A program made the position numbers and the translations under genes. A model generated the notes under the pieces. It was not told where the DNA came from. It searched no databases and saw nothing but the letters and a program-made list of their open reading frames with translations. Source: an uncultured Cohaesibacter sp. (GTDB taxonomy: Bacteria; Pseudomonadota; Alphaproteobacteria; Rhizobiales; Cohaesibacteraceae). From it: a stretch of DNA of 64,000 nucleotides. The stretch covers positions 3,671,501 to 3,735,500 of the forward strand of contig NZ_OY821667.1 of NCBI RefSeq assembly GCF_963682185.1, given 5' to 3'. Shown here one piece after another: positions 39,176 to 49,094 of this stretch. The number at the start of each line of letters is the position of its first letter. Position 1 is the first letter of the stretch.

Positions 39176-39979
39176 TCAATTCTTGCGGAAGACAACGCCC
39201 GTCAACCAGCCGGTGAAAAGAGCAATCAGAACACAGGCCAACCCGTAGAAAAACTCATGCTCCCGTGCCATCGTGAAGGCCTGTTGTTCAAAGCCAGTCT
39301 TGGCAACATGCAGTTTCTGGGTTGCTGAATGCAACAGGGCGCCTCCGCGCAAGAGATGGACCGTTACCTCATACTCGCCCACTTCTACATTGGATGGAAT
39401 GGGAATCGTGCTGCGGAACAGGGCATTGCTCAGAAAGGTTATCGAGGATGGGGCATCGGTATAAAGACCCTTTTGCCGCATTTGTCTCAAGGCTGCCACG
39501 CGGAAAGGATCATAGGTCGCAAAGCGGTCTTGCGGGCTGAAAGTGGGTGGTAATAGGAGATACTGTGTTCCAATTTGCAATTTCGCCAAGAGCGACGGAT
39601 GAGCGATGTCCTCCAGCTTGCGCGTCGTCGACATGGCATAGAAATTGGGTGCATTGCCATAAAGCCTGCGATCCTGATTGATCCAGATGCCGAAGGTGCG
39701 CGCCTTGCGGCGTGAAACCAGTGTCTGATCCCAGCCTCGCACGATAATCACCAGATCATAGGGCTCTCCGCGCGAAACCGTTGCTCGGTCGCGCTCGATC
39801 GTGCCGAAAATAACGATGTCAGATCCGGTGAAATTGGAAGAGATCTTGATGACCCTCTCGGAAAGGTCTGCCACGATGCGTTCGCTATGAGCCGCTGTGA
39901 TGGAAAACCCCATGCACACACCAAGCCAGAGCAGGAATCTGGCGTTGAAGATCGCTCTTGAGAGGCGCGACAGGATCAT
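39176..39979 (-). CDS. TIGR02186 family exported membrane protein
   Basis: Protein of 267 residues with a signal peptide (about 1-32, FLLWLGVCMGFSITAAHSE), an extracytoplasmic beta-rich domain and a C-terminal membrane helix (about 243-262). The segment VADLSERVIKISSNFTGSDIVIFGTI is the family signature. Members are almost always next to a TauE/SafE transporter, and here the ATG overlaps the tauE stop by 4 bp. Function is not established; it may be a periplasmic partner of the transporter. Confidence 0.88.
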   Translation of the reverse strand: MILSRLSRAIFNARFLLWLGVCMGFSITAAHSERIVADLSERVIKISSNFTGSDIVIFGTIERDRATVSRGEPYDLVIIVRGWDQTLVSRRKARTFGIWINQDRRLYGNAPNFYAMSTTRKLEDIAHPSLLAKLQIGTQYLLLPPTFSPQDRFATYDPFRVAALRQMRQKGLYTDAPSSITFLSNALFRSTIPIPSNVEVGEYEVTVHLLRGGALLHSATQKLHVAKTGFEQQAFTMAREHEFFYGLACVLIALFTGWLTGVVFRKN

Positions 39980-40899
39980 CTGTTCGCCTCCATTACCTCG
40001 GTGCTGTAATAGTCGGACGGTTCAAGAACGAGATCTACGGCAAAGCGCATGCCAACCATGAGCACAAGAATGCCCAAGAGGGCGCGCAATTGTTCGCCCT
40101 TCATCTTCTGTCCGATTTGTGCGCCGAACTGCGCGCCAATGGTGCCGCCAACCATCAGAATGAGCGCCAGCACGATATCGACGGAATGGTTCGTTGTCGC
40201 ATGCAGAATGGTGGCAACACCCATGGTCACCAGGATCTGATAAAGCGATGTTCCGATCACGACAGCGGTGGGCACGCGCAGCAGATAGATCAGGGCCGGC
40301 ACCAGCATGAAGCCGCCGCCGATACCCAGAACAGTTCCCAGAAAGCCGATGCTGCCGCCAATGGCAATCACCGGCAGGATGCTCACATAGATCTTGGATT
40401 TCTTGAAGCGCATCTTGAGAGGCAGCCCGTGAATCCAGTTATGCTGCCCCGGTTTGCGCGCTGTGACGATGCCTTTGCGGGCCTTGACGATGGCACGGAC
40501 ACTTTCCATGACCATGAGTGTGCCCACGGCACCAAGAAAGGTCACGTAGGAAACGGAGATGATCAGGTCCAACTGCCCAAGCGCGCGCAGCTGCTTGAAC
40601 ACAAAGACCCCGATTGTCGATCCCGTTATGCCGGCGGAAAAGAGCACCGTTCCCAGTTTGAGGTCGAGATTGCCGGTTCTAAGATAGGCCAGGGCGCCGG
40701 TTGTGGAAGAGGCCGTGATCTGGGCCGTTACCGAAGCAACGGCAACCGCGGGGGAAATTCCATAGAAGATCAATAGAGGCGTGAGCAAAAAACCGCCGCC
40801 AACCCCGAAAATGCCCGAGAGAAACCCGACCGTGCCTCCCATGCCAAGGATGACAAAGATGTTGACAGGCATTTCAGCGATAGGCAGGTAGAGCTCCAC
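39976..40899 (-). CDS. Sulfite exporter TauE/SafE family transporter
   Basis: Inner-membrane anion transporter of 307 residues with about eight helices in two related halves: GFLSGIFGVGGGFLLTPLLIF near the N-terminus and GFLGTVLGIGGGFMLVPALIY near the middle. These GxGGGF repeats are characteristic. The start codon is GTG at 40899, supported by AGGAG six bases upstream. Family members export sulfite, sulfoacetate or related organosulfur anions. It is co-translated with the TIGR02186 gene. An inverted repeat lies 37-62 bp upstream (own entry). Confidence 0.9.
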   Translation of the reverse strand: MELYLPIAEMPVNIFVILGMGGTVGFLSGIFGVGGGFLLTPLLIFYGISPAVAVASVTAQITASSTTGALAYLRTGNLDLKLGTVLFSAGITGSTIGVFVFKQLRALGQLDLIISVSYVTFLGAVGTLMVMESVRAIVKARKGIVTARKPGQHNWIHGLPLKMRFKKSKIYVSILPVIAIGGSIGFLGTVLGIGGGFMLVPALIYLLRVPTAVVIGTSLYQILVTMGVATILHATTNHSVDIVLALILMVGGTIGAQFGAQIGQKMKGEQLRALLGILVLMVGMRFAVDLVLEPSDYYSTEVMEANR

Positions 40900-40935
40900 G
40901 CGCTACTCCTGTTTTCCAGCCGCCAGTTCTGCCGA

Positions 40936-40961
40936 TTGTCAGGAAAATCACTCCCTGACAA
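40936..40961. promoter_or_regulatory. Operator-like inverted repeat upstream of tauE
   Basis: Perfect 8-bp arms TTGTCAGG (40936-40943) and CCTGACAA (40954-40961) with a 10-bp spacer, centred about 50 bp upstream of the GTG start. The position fits an operator overlapping the promoter; the binding protein is unknown. Confidence 0.5.
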
Positions 40962-41354
40962 GTGCGGCAAAATGCTCAAGAACAAATTGCCTCAAGCCTT
41001 GTCCGCTCAAGGTGTGGCCCGATAGGCTATTTGTGATTTGGTCCGTTTCAAAGCGTCGGTCAATCGTCGCTCCAAACACAAGATACATGTCTTCATGCAT
41101 CCCATATAGAGCGCCCCGGTGTCAACGAAACATCTCGCAAATAACGTTAAATTGCACTGCGTTGCCAGAAAGAGTCGCGTTTGGAGCGCTTGCTGGGTGT
41201 TTATCCCAATGGGTGTCTATACGTGTGAGGCGAGCGCACGGATCAGGACGCGCGGCACCTTTGGGCATTCGCAGCAATAATCGGGTTGCGAATGCGTGTT
41301 AAGGTCGGCAAGCCCCGTCATATAATGCAGTTCCAGCGGCGGCGTCAGAGCGGA
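40962..41354. other. Intergenic region between tauE and the PodJ-like gene
   Basis: Upstream of tauE on the minus strand and downstream of the PodJ-like gene. No protein-like frame, tRNA or terminator is apparent apart from the tauE operator-like repeat. Confidence 0.4.
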
Positions 41355-44300
41355 TCAGATGACCCGCTGTGCCAGCGCTTCAAGGAGGGCCGCATCGATT
41401 TCGCCCGTAACCTTCAATCCTGCAATTTCCTGGAAATTGCGGATCGCGGTGCGCGTGCGGGGGCCCATCTGGCCATCTGCCGGTCCGGCATTGTAACCAA
41501 GAGCGCCAAGCATTGACTGGGCTTTGGCAATCACATTCGGGTCTGCCCCCAGACGCTTGTTGGCCTTGGCCAGTTGCTCGGGCGTTGTGGCGACCCATTC
41601 AGGCGGTAAAGCGGAGAGCTGGTTCACGGAGGCCTTGGCCACTTTTGGAACCCAGGCAGCAACCAGCGCCTTGGCAGCCTTCTGCTGTGGCCCCTTCAGT
41701 ACGCTCAGAATTTCATCGCGTTTTGCCTCGGCGCCCTTGTCTCCCTGCTTGGCTGCAATGGCAAACCATTTGTAGCTCTGCAGCAGGTCTTGTTTAACGC
41801 CCATGCCACGGGCAAACAGGATGGCAAGGTTATACTGGCTATCTTTGAGGCCATGATGGGCTGCCTTGAGGAACCACTGGGCGGCTTGTTTGAAATCTGG
41901 CTTGCCCAGGCCACCCTCGGCATAGAGCACAGCCAGATTGTGCATGGACTTCACATTGCCCTGCTCGGCTGCACGTTGATACCATAGGCGTGCCACCTGA
42001 AGGTCCTTTTTGACGCCCTGACCTTTCTCATACAGATTGGCCAGACTATATTGAGCCTGCGGCATATTGAGGTTGGCGGCCTTCTCGAACCACTTAGCTG
42101 CTTGCTTGAGATCAACCTCTACGCCTTCTCCGACGGTAAAGCGGCGGCCCAGCTCAAACTGCGCCAGTACATTGCCGCTGGTGGCAGCCTGCATGATCGG
42201 CGTTTGCTCTTGCGCGCCGGTATCGCTGCCCAGATTGGCAGTGGCTTGACTGTCATCGCCATCTGAGGCGACCGGAGGCATTGGCTGTGATTTGGCTTCC
42301 TCTTGCAGGGCTTCATAGGTGCCAAGTTTCGTTCCCTTGGGGATGGAACTTGTTGGCGTCAGGTCAATGCCCTGATTACTTGCTTGATTAAGCATGGCCT
42401 TGGCTTTTGCCATGGCTGCATCATGAGAAAGCGGCTGTGCGGCTGGCTTGCTGACGCGTGGACCACCCAGCTTGTCCTGAGCAAGGGTCGGCTGCGAGAA
42501 GGCAATCGCGCGTGTAGCCTCTTCATCACTCATGCTCGGAGCAACGCTGCCCGAGGACGGCGTGATGCTGGATTGCGGGCCCGCAGATGCCGGTTCGGAA
42601 GCAACGGGAGCTTCCGGCAGGTCTGGAGTGCTTTGAGCCGGTGCAGACGAACCAGCCGGGGCTACGGTCTCACCACTGTCTCCAAGGCTTGGTACCGCAT
42701 TGTCCGACTGCGTTTGTGCCGTATCGGTATTGAACAGGCCATAGAGGCTTGAATCCGGATTTTTCACCAGCTGGATGGTCGTAATGGCAAGCAGAATGGC
42801 CGCCGCTGCCATGAGCAACGGGCGACTATGGCGCGAGAAGGTCTGCCCCAGTTTGGCGAACAGACTGTTGCTGGCCTCTTCATTTTCGAGCAGATGAACC
42901 GCGCTTTCTTCTATGGCCGCTGCATCGGAGGGCCCTTTGGCGGCCTCCTTCTGCATCTTTTTGGCCATGCGGGCGGCTTCCTTGATGGCTGCCCGGCGCT
43001 CTTTGCGGCTCATGCCTTTGGTTTTGTCTTCTTCGTTTGCGACGGGTGCCTGCGCTTCTGCCTCGGTCGCAGGCTTTTTGCTGCCTTTGAAACGGGAGAG
43101 GAAACTTCCACCTGCTCCCTGTTCCTTTTCGACCTGTGCGCTTTCCTGTGCGGCGGCCTGTGCGGCACGCCGAGCCGCTGCAATGAAGTCGGCTTTGGAC
43201 TGGCCCTGATCGCGCTGAGAACCGCTTCTGGCACTCTGGCTGCTCTGGGCTGCCTGTGAGCCCGGTGCCCCTTGCACAATGCGGGCGGTTCTCGGCTTGG
43301 CTGCGGGCGCTTCCTGCTCGGTATTTTTGAGGGCAACATTGCCCGTCACCTGCGGCTGCGCCTGCGCGCTTTCGCCCGGCTGGCGCGCTGTTGCTCGATC
43401 GGTCTGTGCCTTGGAAACACTGACCGCCTTGCCCGAGAGGTAAATGCCTGGCTGTCTGGTTTCACCAGAAGAGGCTTGCTGGGTGGAGGCTCCGGCAGAG
43501 GCTGCGGCTGGCGTAGCCTGTTGTGGTCCGGCAGTTGCCCCGTCGCGGCTGCGTGCTGGCGCAGACGTTGCATCGGCATCACTTTGGTGCCTGCGCGATG
43601 ATTGCCTACCGCGATTTTGAAGCAGCTCGCTGGCACTGAGAGGCTGACCCTGTTGCCCTTGCGGGCTTGTCTCAGCCGCATTATTCTCACTATTCGCCTT
43701 GCGGCGACGCAGAATGCTGCTAAGGCCGCGACCTTTCAGCTCTTCAGAAACAGGCTCTGCTATTGGCTCTAGCGGCGCGTCCGACAATGCGGTTTGCGGC
43801 TTTTGCTGTTCCTCTGCGCGCACCTGCTCTTCCAGTTTGCCGAGGCGATCAACAATAGCATTGAGCATAGAGCTGACGCCATTAAGGCTTTGCTGTGTTG
43901 TGGTTTCGCTGGTCTCTGCGAAACGGCGCAAGCCGTGCAGATCGTCCTTGAGGCCGTCGATAATAGCCTCAAGCGCGGCGTCGTGGCTTCCTCCTGCTAT
44001 GGGCCCAACCTGCTGCAAAGCCTTGATTGCAGCCTGTTCGGCCACCTGAGCAACATTGGAGCTTCCAGAGGCGCCTGAGCTGCTGTTCGCGGCGAGCTTG
44101 CGAATATCTTCGCCAATGCGATCAACGGCGTCAAAGCGGGTCTGCGTGCGCGAAAATTCAGCGGCGAGCGTATCCAGCCGCTCGGTCAGCATCTCGAAAA
44201 ACTGATGGTCGTCAGAAATCTGGCTGGCATTGTCAAGGCGCTGGGCAAGATCGATGATCTGGCTTTCAAGCTGCGAAATCGCACCGCTAGAAAGACCTGA

Positions 44301-46013
44301 GCCATCCCCTACGGCGGCAACCTGCGGTGCGCTGCGCAAAATGTCTTCCTGCGCTTCCATGCGGTCGGCAAGACGCGACAGGCTGCGCTCAAGAGCACCC
44401 AGATCAGAGCTTTCCATCTTGTTGGCAAGCATGTCATCGATGCGCGCAAGCGTCTGTTCTACTTGCTCAAAGCGGCGTTCAGAAACAACCGGTGCCTGTT
44501 CGGTGCGGACAAACTGGTCCAAATTGGTCACCCGTTCGGCCAATGTGGCCAGAATATCGAGCTGATCACGATGGGTGCCCTGATCGGTCAATTCCACAAG
44601 GCTCTCCACCTGACGGGCAAGAGCCTCAAGGGGCTTGTGAATGCTGGCGTGGTCGGATCCATTCTCCAGGCGGTCAGCCAGAGCCGACAACTGGTTCTCC
44701 AAACCGCTCAGCCGGTCATTCGGATCAAGCCGCTCGATCAGCGCCTGCATTTGGGAAAGGCGCTGCTCAAGGCCATTCTGTTCCGCAAAATTCGGATCAG
44801 ATGCGTTGGCGCGCTTGACGTCATTCTCCAGCGTGGCAAGCCGCTCGATCAATTCATTCATCTGGCCGGAGATGCTCGAAAGATGCTGCATATCGGGCTG
44901 CGTGGAGAGAATATCGCGCAAATGGTCCATCTGTTCGGACAATTTGGCGAAATCTTCCTCATGCCCACCGGCATCCATATCATCGAGCTTGGCCAGAATG
45001 CGGTCGAACTGGGCGTTGATGGCTGGATCTTGTGTCGAGCGGTCAAGTAGAGCACGCACATCACGCATCGTTTCAAGAATGGCTGGATCTTCGCGTGTTT
45101 CGGAAATGGCCGTCGACAACTGTTCAATACGACCGGAGAGGCTGGCAATCTCGCGCAGCACCTGCTCGGACGCTCCTGTCAGGTTCGCTTCCTCGATCAG
45201 TTTGCGCAGAGACGTTACATCGTCTCGCAGCATTGCGAGACTATCGTCCTGAGCCTGCAACTCGGCCAGCTTTTCGAGAGCATCGCGATAGCTCCCTTGC
45301 GATTCTTGAGCCGCGCTCAAAGCGTCTTGCGCTGTGCGTGCCACTTCAGAAACAGAACTCTCTGCCCGGCGCGCAATCTGTTCATTGAGGGTCTGGCTGC
45401 GATCGAGCATCTGGCGCATGGCCGAATCAAGAGCGCCATTCGGAACCGCAGGCCCAGTCTGGGCAACAAAGCGGTCCTGATAGGAAGGACCCTGATTGCG
45501 GGCTACAGTATGGTCAGAAACGGTGCCTGCAGAATAGGCTGACCGCGCCGGTGCCCGATCTGGCCGCAGGCTGGAGCGGGGCCGCGCCATCTGGCTGCCC
45601 CCTTTTCTTTCCAATGCCTGATCGACACGCTGCAACTGGGCTTCGATGCGTTCAAGAGCGTTGCCATAATTGGCCTGATCCAGAGTGGAGGGAACACCAC
45701 GCGCTCTGCCGCGACGGGGAGACGAGCCAAAGTCTCCTCTTGCGTCCCGTCGGGCACGGGAGGCGCGATAGTCTTGTGGGGTGTCTTCGCGTTCAAACGG
45801 CATGTCGGGGGACTGAGCCGCTTCACCCGCCAATGCATGAAGTTGGGCTTCGATATCTTCAATAGCATCCAGAAGAGCCGAATTTTGACGGGACCGACCT
45901 TTGGGCGCGGTTGCACGGAGGCTGTCATGCGTACCTCTGTTGCGATCCGTACCTCGAAGACCTTCTATATATTCGCCTACATCGCGATCGGTGTGATATG
46001 TGTCATCAATCAT
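41355..46013 (-). CDS. PodJ-like polar localization protein with coiled coils, Sel1 repeats and peptidoglycan-binding domain
   Basis: Giant membrane protein of 1552 residues. The cytoplasmic half (about 1-900) is Gln/Glu/Leu-rich coiled coil with many heptads of leucine and isoleucine. A Ser/Gln/Ala-rich disordered stretch and a basic segment follow, then one membrane helix at about 1062-1084 (LLMAAAAILLAITTIQLV). The periplasmic part has four or more Sel1/TPR repeats (about 1275-1425, with A-x-W-x-x-K-A-A pattern) and a C-terminal peptidoglycan-binding domain (about 1498-1550, LGALGYNAGPADGQMGPRTR). This layout matches PodJ of Caulobacter, although it is longer. It would organise a cell pole and link it to the wall. 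Confidence 0.85.
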   Translation of the reverse strand: MIDDTYHTDRDVGEYIEGLRGTDRNRGTHDSLRATAPKGRSRQNSALLDAIEDIEAQLHALAGEAAQSPDMPFEREDTPQDYRASRARRDARGDFGSSPRRGRARGVPSTLDQANYGNALERIEAQLQRVDQALERKGGSQMARPRSSLRPDRAPARSAYSAGTVSDHTVARNQGPSYQDRFVAQTGPAVPNGALDSAMRQMLDRSQTLNEQIARRAESSVSEVARTAQDALSAAQESQGSYRDALEKLAELQAQDDSLAMLRDDVTSLRKLIEEANLTGASEQVLREIASLSGRIEQLSTAISETREDPAILETMRDVRALLDRSTQDPAINAQFDRILAKLDDMDAGGHEEDFAKLSEQMDHLRDILSTQPDMQHLSSISGQMNELIERLATLENDVKRANASDPNFAEQNGLEQRLSQMQALIERLDPNDRLSGLENQLSALADRLENGSDHASIHKPLEALARQVESLVELTDQGTHRDQLDILATLAERVTNLDQFVRTEQAPVVSERRFEQVEQTLARIDDMLANKMESSDLGALERSLSRLADRMEAQEDILRSAPQVAAVGDGSGLSSGAISQLESQIIDLAQRLDNASQISDDHQFFEMLTERLDTLAAEFSRTQTRFDAVDRIGEDIRKLAANSSSGASGSSNVAQVAEQAAIKALQQVGPIAGGSHDAALEAIIDGLKDDLHGLRRFAETSETTTQQSLNGVSSMLNAIVDRLGKLEEQVRAEEQQKPQTALSDAPLEPIAEPVSEELKGRGLSSILRRRKANSENNAAETSPQGQQGQPLSASELLQNRGRQSSRRHQSDADATSAPARSRDGATAGPQQATPAAASAGASTQQASSGETRQPGIYLSGKAVSVSKAQTDRATARQPGESAQAQPQVTGNVALKNTEQEAPAAKPRTARIVQGAPGSQAAQSSQSARSGSQRDQGQSKADFIAAARRAAQAAAQESAQVEKEQGAGGSFLSRFKGSKKPATEAEAQAPVANEEDKTKGMSRKERRAAIKEAARMAKKMQKEAAKGPSDAAAIEESAVHLLENEEASNSLFAKLGQTFSRHSRPLLMAAAAILLAITTIQLVKNPDSSLYGLFNTDTAQTQSDNAVPSLGDSGETVAPAGSSAPAQSTPDLPEAPVASEPASAGPQSSITPSSGSVAPSMSDEEATRAIAFSQPTLAQDKLGGPRVSKPAAQPLSHDAAMAKAKAMLNQASNQGIDLTPTSSIPKGTKLGTYEALQEEAKSQPMPPVASDGDDSQATANLGSDTGAQEQTPIMQAATSGNVLAQFELGRRFTVGEGVEVDLKQAAKWFEKAANLNMPQAQYSLANLYEKGQGVKKDLQVARLWYQRAAEQGNVKSMHNLAVLYAEGGLGKPDFKQAAQWFLKAAHHGLKDSQYNLAILFARGMGVKQDLLQSYKWFAIAAKQGDKGAEAKRDEILSVLKGPQQKAAKALVAAWVPKVAKASVNQLSALPPEWVATTPEQLAKANKRLGADPNVIAKAQSMLGALGYNAGPADGQMGPRTRTAIRNFQEIAGLKVTGEIDAALLEALAQRVI

Positions 46014-46306
46014 AGTACTGGCTCAACTCTTTGCGGTTCTCTGCATCCGCTGCGCAATGCGGGCACCCGACGCCCCGCGAAAACGGTCTTTTCCCAGAGT
46101 ACTGTGATAAGTTAGGGTAAATAACGCGTTAATCCTGATGCGTATTGCAAAAAATACTGACCGCTTTAATCATTTGATCACCATATTCTTCCGATTTCTT
46201 CAGGTTGTTCAGTATCTCGCTCTTCAATCACGGGGCGTATATGCGAAGGGAGCGTTGACAGACGGGATGCAGGGTGGTTTACCCACGGGTAAGCTCACGA
46301 CAGGCA

Positions 46307-46828
46307 ATGGACATAGACCAGATTGCCAACAAACGGTCTGGGGAGACGGTTTTGAAAGAGGAAAAAACGCCCGCACCTGCCGCGGAGGCCGGCAAGGGCG
46401 AAGGCAAGGATGTGCTCAGCGCGGCTACCAACCAGTCTGGCCCGCTCTCCTATTCCATCGGGGATCTCGCCAAGGAATTCGGCGTTACGTTGCGCACCTT
46501 GCGTTTTTATGAGGACAAAAACCTCCTCAATCCACGTCGGGATGGCGTTAACCGGGTTTATAGCCGCCGTGACCGAGCGCGCCTGAAGCTCGTCTTGATG
46601 GGTAAAAAGGTTGGCTTTTCTCTTACCGAAATCAAGGAAATGCTGGATCTTTATGATCTGCGCGATGGACAGGTGCCCCAGTTGCGGTCAGCTCTGGATC
46701 GCTTCAGCCTGCACATCACGATACTGCGCCAGCAAAGGGCCGATGTGGATCAGGCCATTGCCGATCTGGAACGGACGGTGGAAGTCGTCTCCGGCATGCT
46801 GCGCGAAAAGGAAAAGAAGGAAGGCTAG
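46307..46828 (+). CDS. MerR-family transcriptional regulator
   Basis: DNA-binding regulator of about 173 residues. The MerR HTH begins at YSIGDLAKEFGVTLRTLRFYEDKNLL and continues with NRVYSRRDRARLKLVLMGKKVGFSLTEIKEMLDL; a coiled dimerisation helix follows. The N-terminal 45 residues are polar and unstructured. Starts at GTG 46274 and ATG 46307 are both possible; 46307 has AGG upstream. No metal-binding cysteines are seen, so it is not a metal-sensing MerR; related rhizobial proteins control acyl-CoA metabolism. It diverges from the PodJ-like gene. Confidence 0.85.
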   Translation: MDIDQIANKRSGETVLKEEKTPAPAAEAGKGEGKDVLSAATNQSGPLSYSIGDLAKEFGVTLRTLRFYEDKNLLNPRRDGVNRVYSRRDRARLKLVLMGKKVGFSLTEIKEMLDLYDLRDGQVPQLRSALDRFSLHITILRQQRADVDQAIADLERTVEVVSGMLREKEKKEG

Positions 46829-46872
46829 AAAGCCCTCAATCGTCTTTAGCCACATGCAAGTCAGGGACTGGT

Positions 46873-47436
46873 TTAGTCGCCAAGTCCGGCTTTCATCTCC
46901 CAATAGCCCAAAGCGGCCATGGAATTGGCATCTGGCATGGCGCCTTTCTCGAACATGGCCAATATCTCGTCCATACTGAAGGCTGCTGTTTCCATGTCGG
47001 TTTCCGTTGCTTCGCGGCTGGTTGCTCCTTCTGTCAGATCATGCGCCAGAAATATGTGGCACAGTTGGTTGAGAAGGCCGCCCGCGGGGAACATTTCGCC
47101 GATCTTTTCCATACGTCCGGCGCGATAGCCTGTTTCTTCGGCCAGTTCACCGCGCGCAAGTGTTTCCGGATCGCTATCAGGTGTGTCTTCCCACGCCCCT
47201 TGCGGCAGCTCCCAGCAGCGTCGGCCGATGGGATAGCGAAATTGCTGAACCATCTGGATGCGGCCATCGGAATGGACGGGAATGATGATGGCGAAGGGAG
47301 GCTTTTCGACCACTCCATAGATGCCTTCGAAGCCCGCAGGGAAAAGCACCTTGTCTTCATTCACCTGCATCCAGCGGTTCTGATAGACCGTGCGTCGGGA
47401 AAGCTGGATGATTTCCTTGTCGTTCTTTACTTCCAT
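46873..47436 (-). CDS. NUDIX hydrolase (ADP-ribose pyrophosphatase type)
   Basis: Cytoplasmic pyrophosphohydrolase of 187 residues. The Nudix box runs ELPQGAWEDTPDSDPETLARGELAEETGY; the REUxEE part reads GELAEE, a variant seen in this subgroup, with catalytic glutamates kept. The preceding beta strands (VYQNRWMQVNEDKVLF, FAIIIPVHSDGRIQMVQQFRYP) fit ADP-ribose-type members. ATG 47436 is used; a TTG at 47448 in frame is an alternative. It converges on the MerR gene with 44 bp between stops. Confidence 0.9.
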   Translation of the reverse strand: MEVKNDKEIIQLSRRTVYQNRWMQVNEDKVLFPAGFEGIYGVVEKPPFAIIIPVHSDGRIQMVQQFRYPIGRRCWELPQGAWEDTPDSDPETLARGELAEETGYRAGRMEKIGEMFPAGGLLNQLCHIFLAHDLTEGATSREATETDMETAAFSMDEILAMFEKGAMPDANSMAALGYWEMKAGLGD

Positions 47437-47809
47437 CGGATCTGTCAACTCGTTCTCAAAACAATTCTGTCTGGTTTGGGTCGATCAAAAAAATTTAATC
47501 GGCTTCTAAATACTGATCCTGTAATATGGCAGAAAAACAACCATGTCCAAAATCGCGTAAACCTGCCAGTTTATAAGCATTTACCGCTAGTCATCACTCA
47601 GTTGGAAATAGTCTAGAAACTGGAAAAAATGGTGAAGATTTACAACAATTTAACCTGATATGGAGATCTCCTTAAGAAATTGATCCTATTCTCATGTTGC
47701 GTGCATTTCTTGCACGTCGTATTTTTGATGAAATAAGCAAGACTGGACTTGGTGCATCGGAAGCAGGGGCGAATGCTCTTCTGGCCGCAGTCATGCTTGT
47801 GGGGAATTC
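47437..47809. other. Intergenic region upstream of DUF2336 gene
   Basis: AT-rich divergent promoter region between the NUDIX and DUF2336 genes. No RNA gene, hairpin with T-run or protein-like frame is evident. Confidence 0.4.
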
Positions 47810-48874
47810 ATGACAGACGATATCGTCGATCAGTTTCAGTCTCTGGCTCGGGAAAAAGACCCCTCGGCCCGCTCCTTGCTGGTGCGTAAGGTGGCGGCTG
47901 AATATGTGCGCCGTACAGGGCACGAGCCGACAGATGCCGAACGGGAGCTTTTCTCGTCGCTCGTGCTGGATCTGTATGACCAGATTGACCTTTCCGTGCG
48001 TCGTGACATCATCACCTTGCTGGCCCGTACCAGACATATCTCGACGCCGCTCGCCGAAAAACTTGCTGGCGAGAATGATGAGCTGGTCACGACCCTTTAT
48101 GAATATTCCCCCATGCTCAGTCAGGAAACCCTGTTGCAGGCGGCGCGGGAGCGCAGCGAAAGCGTGTTGCGTGCCATTGCTCGCCGCCAGCGGGTGCCAG
48201 AGCCGGTGGTGGATGCCCTGATGTCTCGCGGGCAAAATGAAGTGGTTTGCGAATTGCTGCGCAATCTGGGTAGTGACTTCTCCAGTAATGCCCTTTTGCT
48301 GTGCGCCATCATTTGCCAGACCTCTCTTGGAATCCAGTCGCTCATGGCGGCCCGTGGACTGGCTGATCAGGTTTTCCAGCAACGTATGCGTCGTCATGCC
48401 GAACAGGGCTGCCCGTTCTTGCCAGATCCGCTCTCTCGCGCCACCCTTGATGGCACGCTTGAACAGCTTGTCGCCGATATGGAAGCAAGGCTCTTTCAAA
48501 CGGATGAGTTGAACGACGATCCGACGCGCGATGAACTGCTGGTCAAAATCAATCTGGGTGAACTGACCTTCGACAATCTGCTCGAGACGCTGATCTCCAA
48601 GGAAGGCAAAGAGGATGTGATCTGGCTGCTCAAGGATGCCCCGGGCCTGTCGACCAATGCCATGGAGCATCTGCTGGCCAGTGAGACCAACCGAATTCTG
48701 ACGCGCTTGTTGCTCGAGCAGGATGTGTCTGTCAAAACCTTTGCGGCCTTGACGGAATGGCGGGTTGAGCATGTGGGCTTTCCGACGCGACATGTGCATC
48801 GCGAGGTAGAGAATTATCGTCAATCGGTGTCCCAGAAGCGCAAGAGCGAAAAGCAGATGCACGACGCGATCTGA
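47810..48874 (+). CDS. DUF2336 family protein
   Basis: Cytoplasmic, helical protein of 354 residues with HEAT-like repeats. The DUF2336 pattern is visible: VRRDIITLLARTRHISTPLAEKLA, ENDELVTTLYEYSPMLSQETLL, and RRQRVPEPVVDALMSRG. DUF2336 proteins are common in alphaproteobacteria, several linked to cell-cycle or envelope signalling, but none has a clear biochemical role known to me. The start has GGGGAA a few bases upstream. No partner gene is evident. Confidence 0.88.
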   Translation: MTDDIVDQFQSLAREKDPSARSLLVRKVAAEYVRRTGHEPTDAERELFSSLVLDLYDQIDLSVRRDIITLLARTRHISTPLAEKLAGENDELVTTLYEYSPMLSQETLLQAARERSESVLRAIARRQRVPEPVVDALMSRGQNEVVCELLRNLGSDFSSNALLLCAIICQTSLGIQSLMAARGLADQVFQQRMRRHAEQGCPFLPDPLSRATLDGTLEQLVADMEARLFQTDELNDDPTRDELLVKINLGELTFDNLLETLISKEGKEDVIWLLKDAPGLSTNAMEHLLASETNRILTRLLLEQDVSVKTFAALTEWRVEHVGFPTRHVHREVENYRQSVSQKRKSEKQMHDAI

Positions 48875-49094
48875 TTTTCATCACAATTTTCCCGTCTAAT
48901 CTGGTAGAATTCACTAGACCGTCGGTTTGCGGAAAGATTCGGTTTTTTACCGAAGGCCCGGCTAGTTGGCCACAAGGGGCTCGTTCCTTTCCTCTATCTT
49001 GCCGGTCAACACCAAAAGGCTTTGGCCGTCTGTGACCGACTTTGGTGCGCCATAGCTTGTGTGAATTGCTTTGCTCCGGATAAAGGATATGCTC

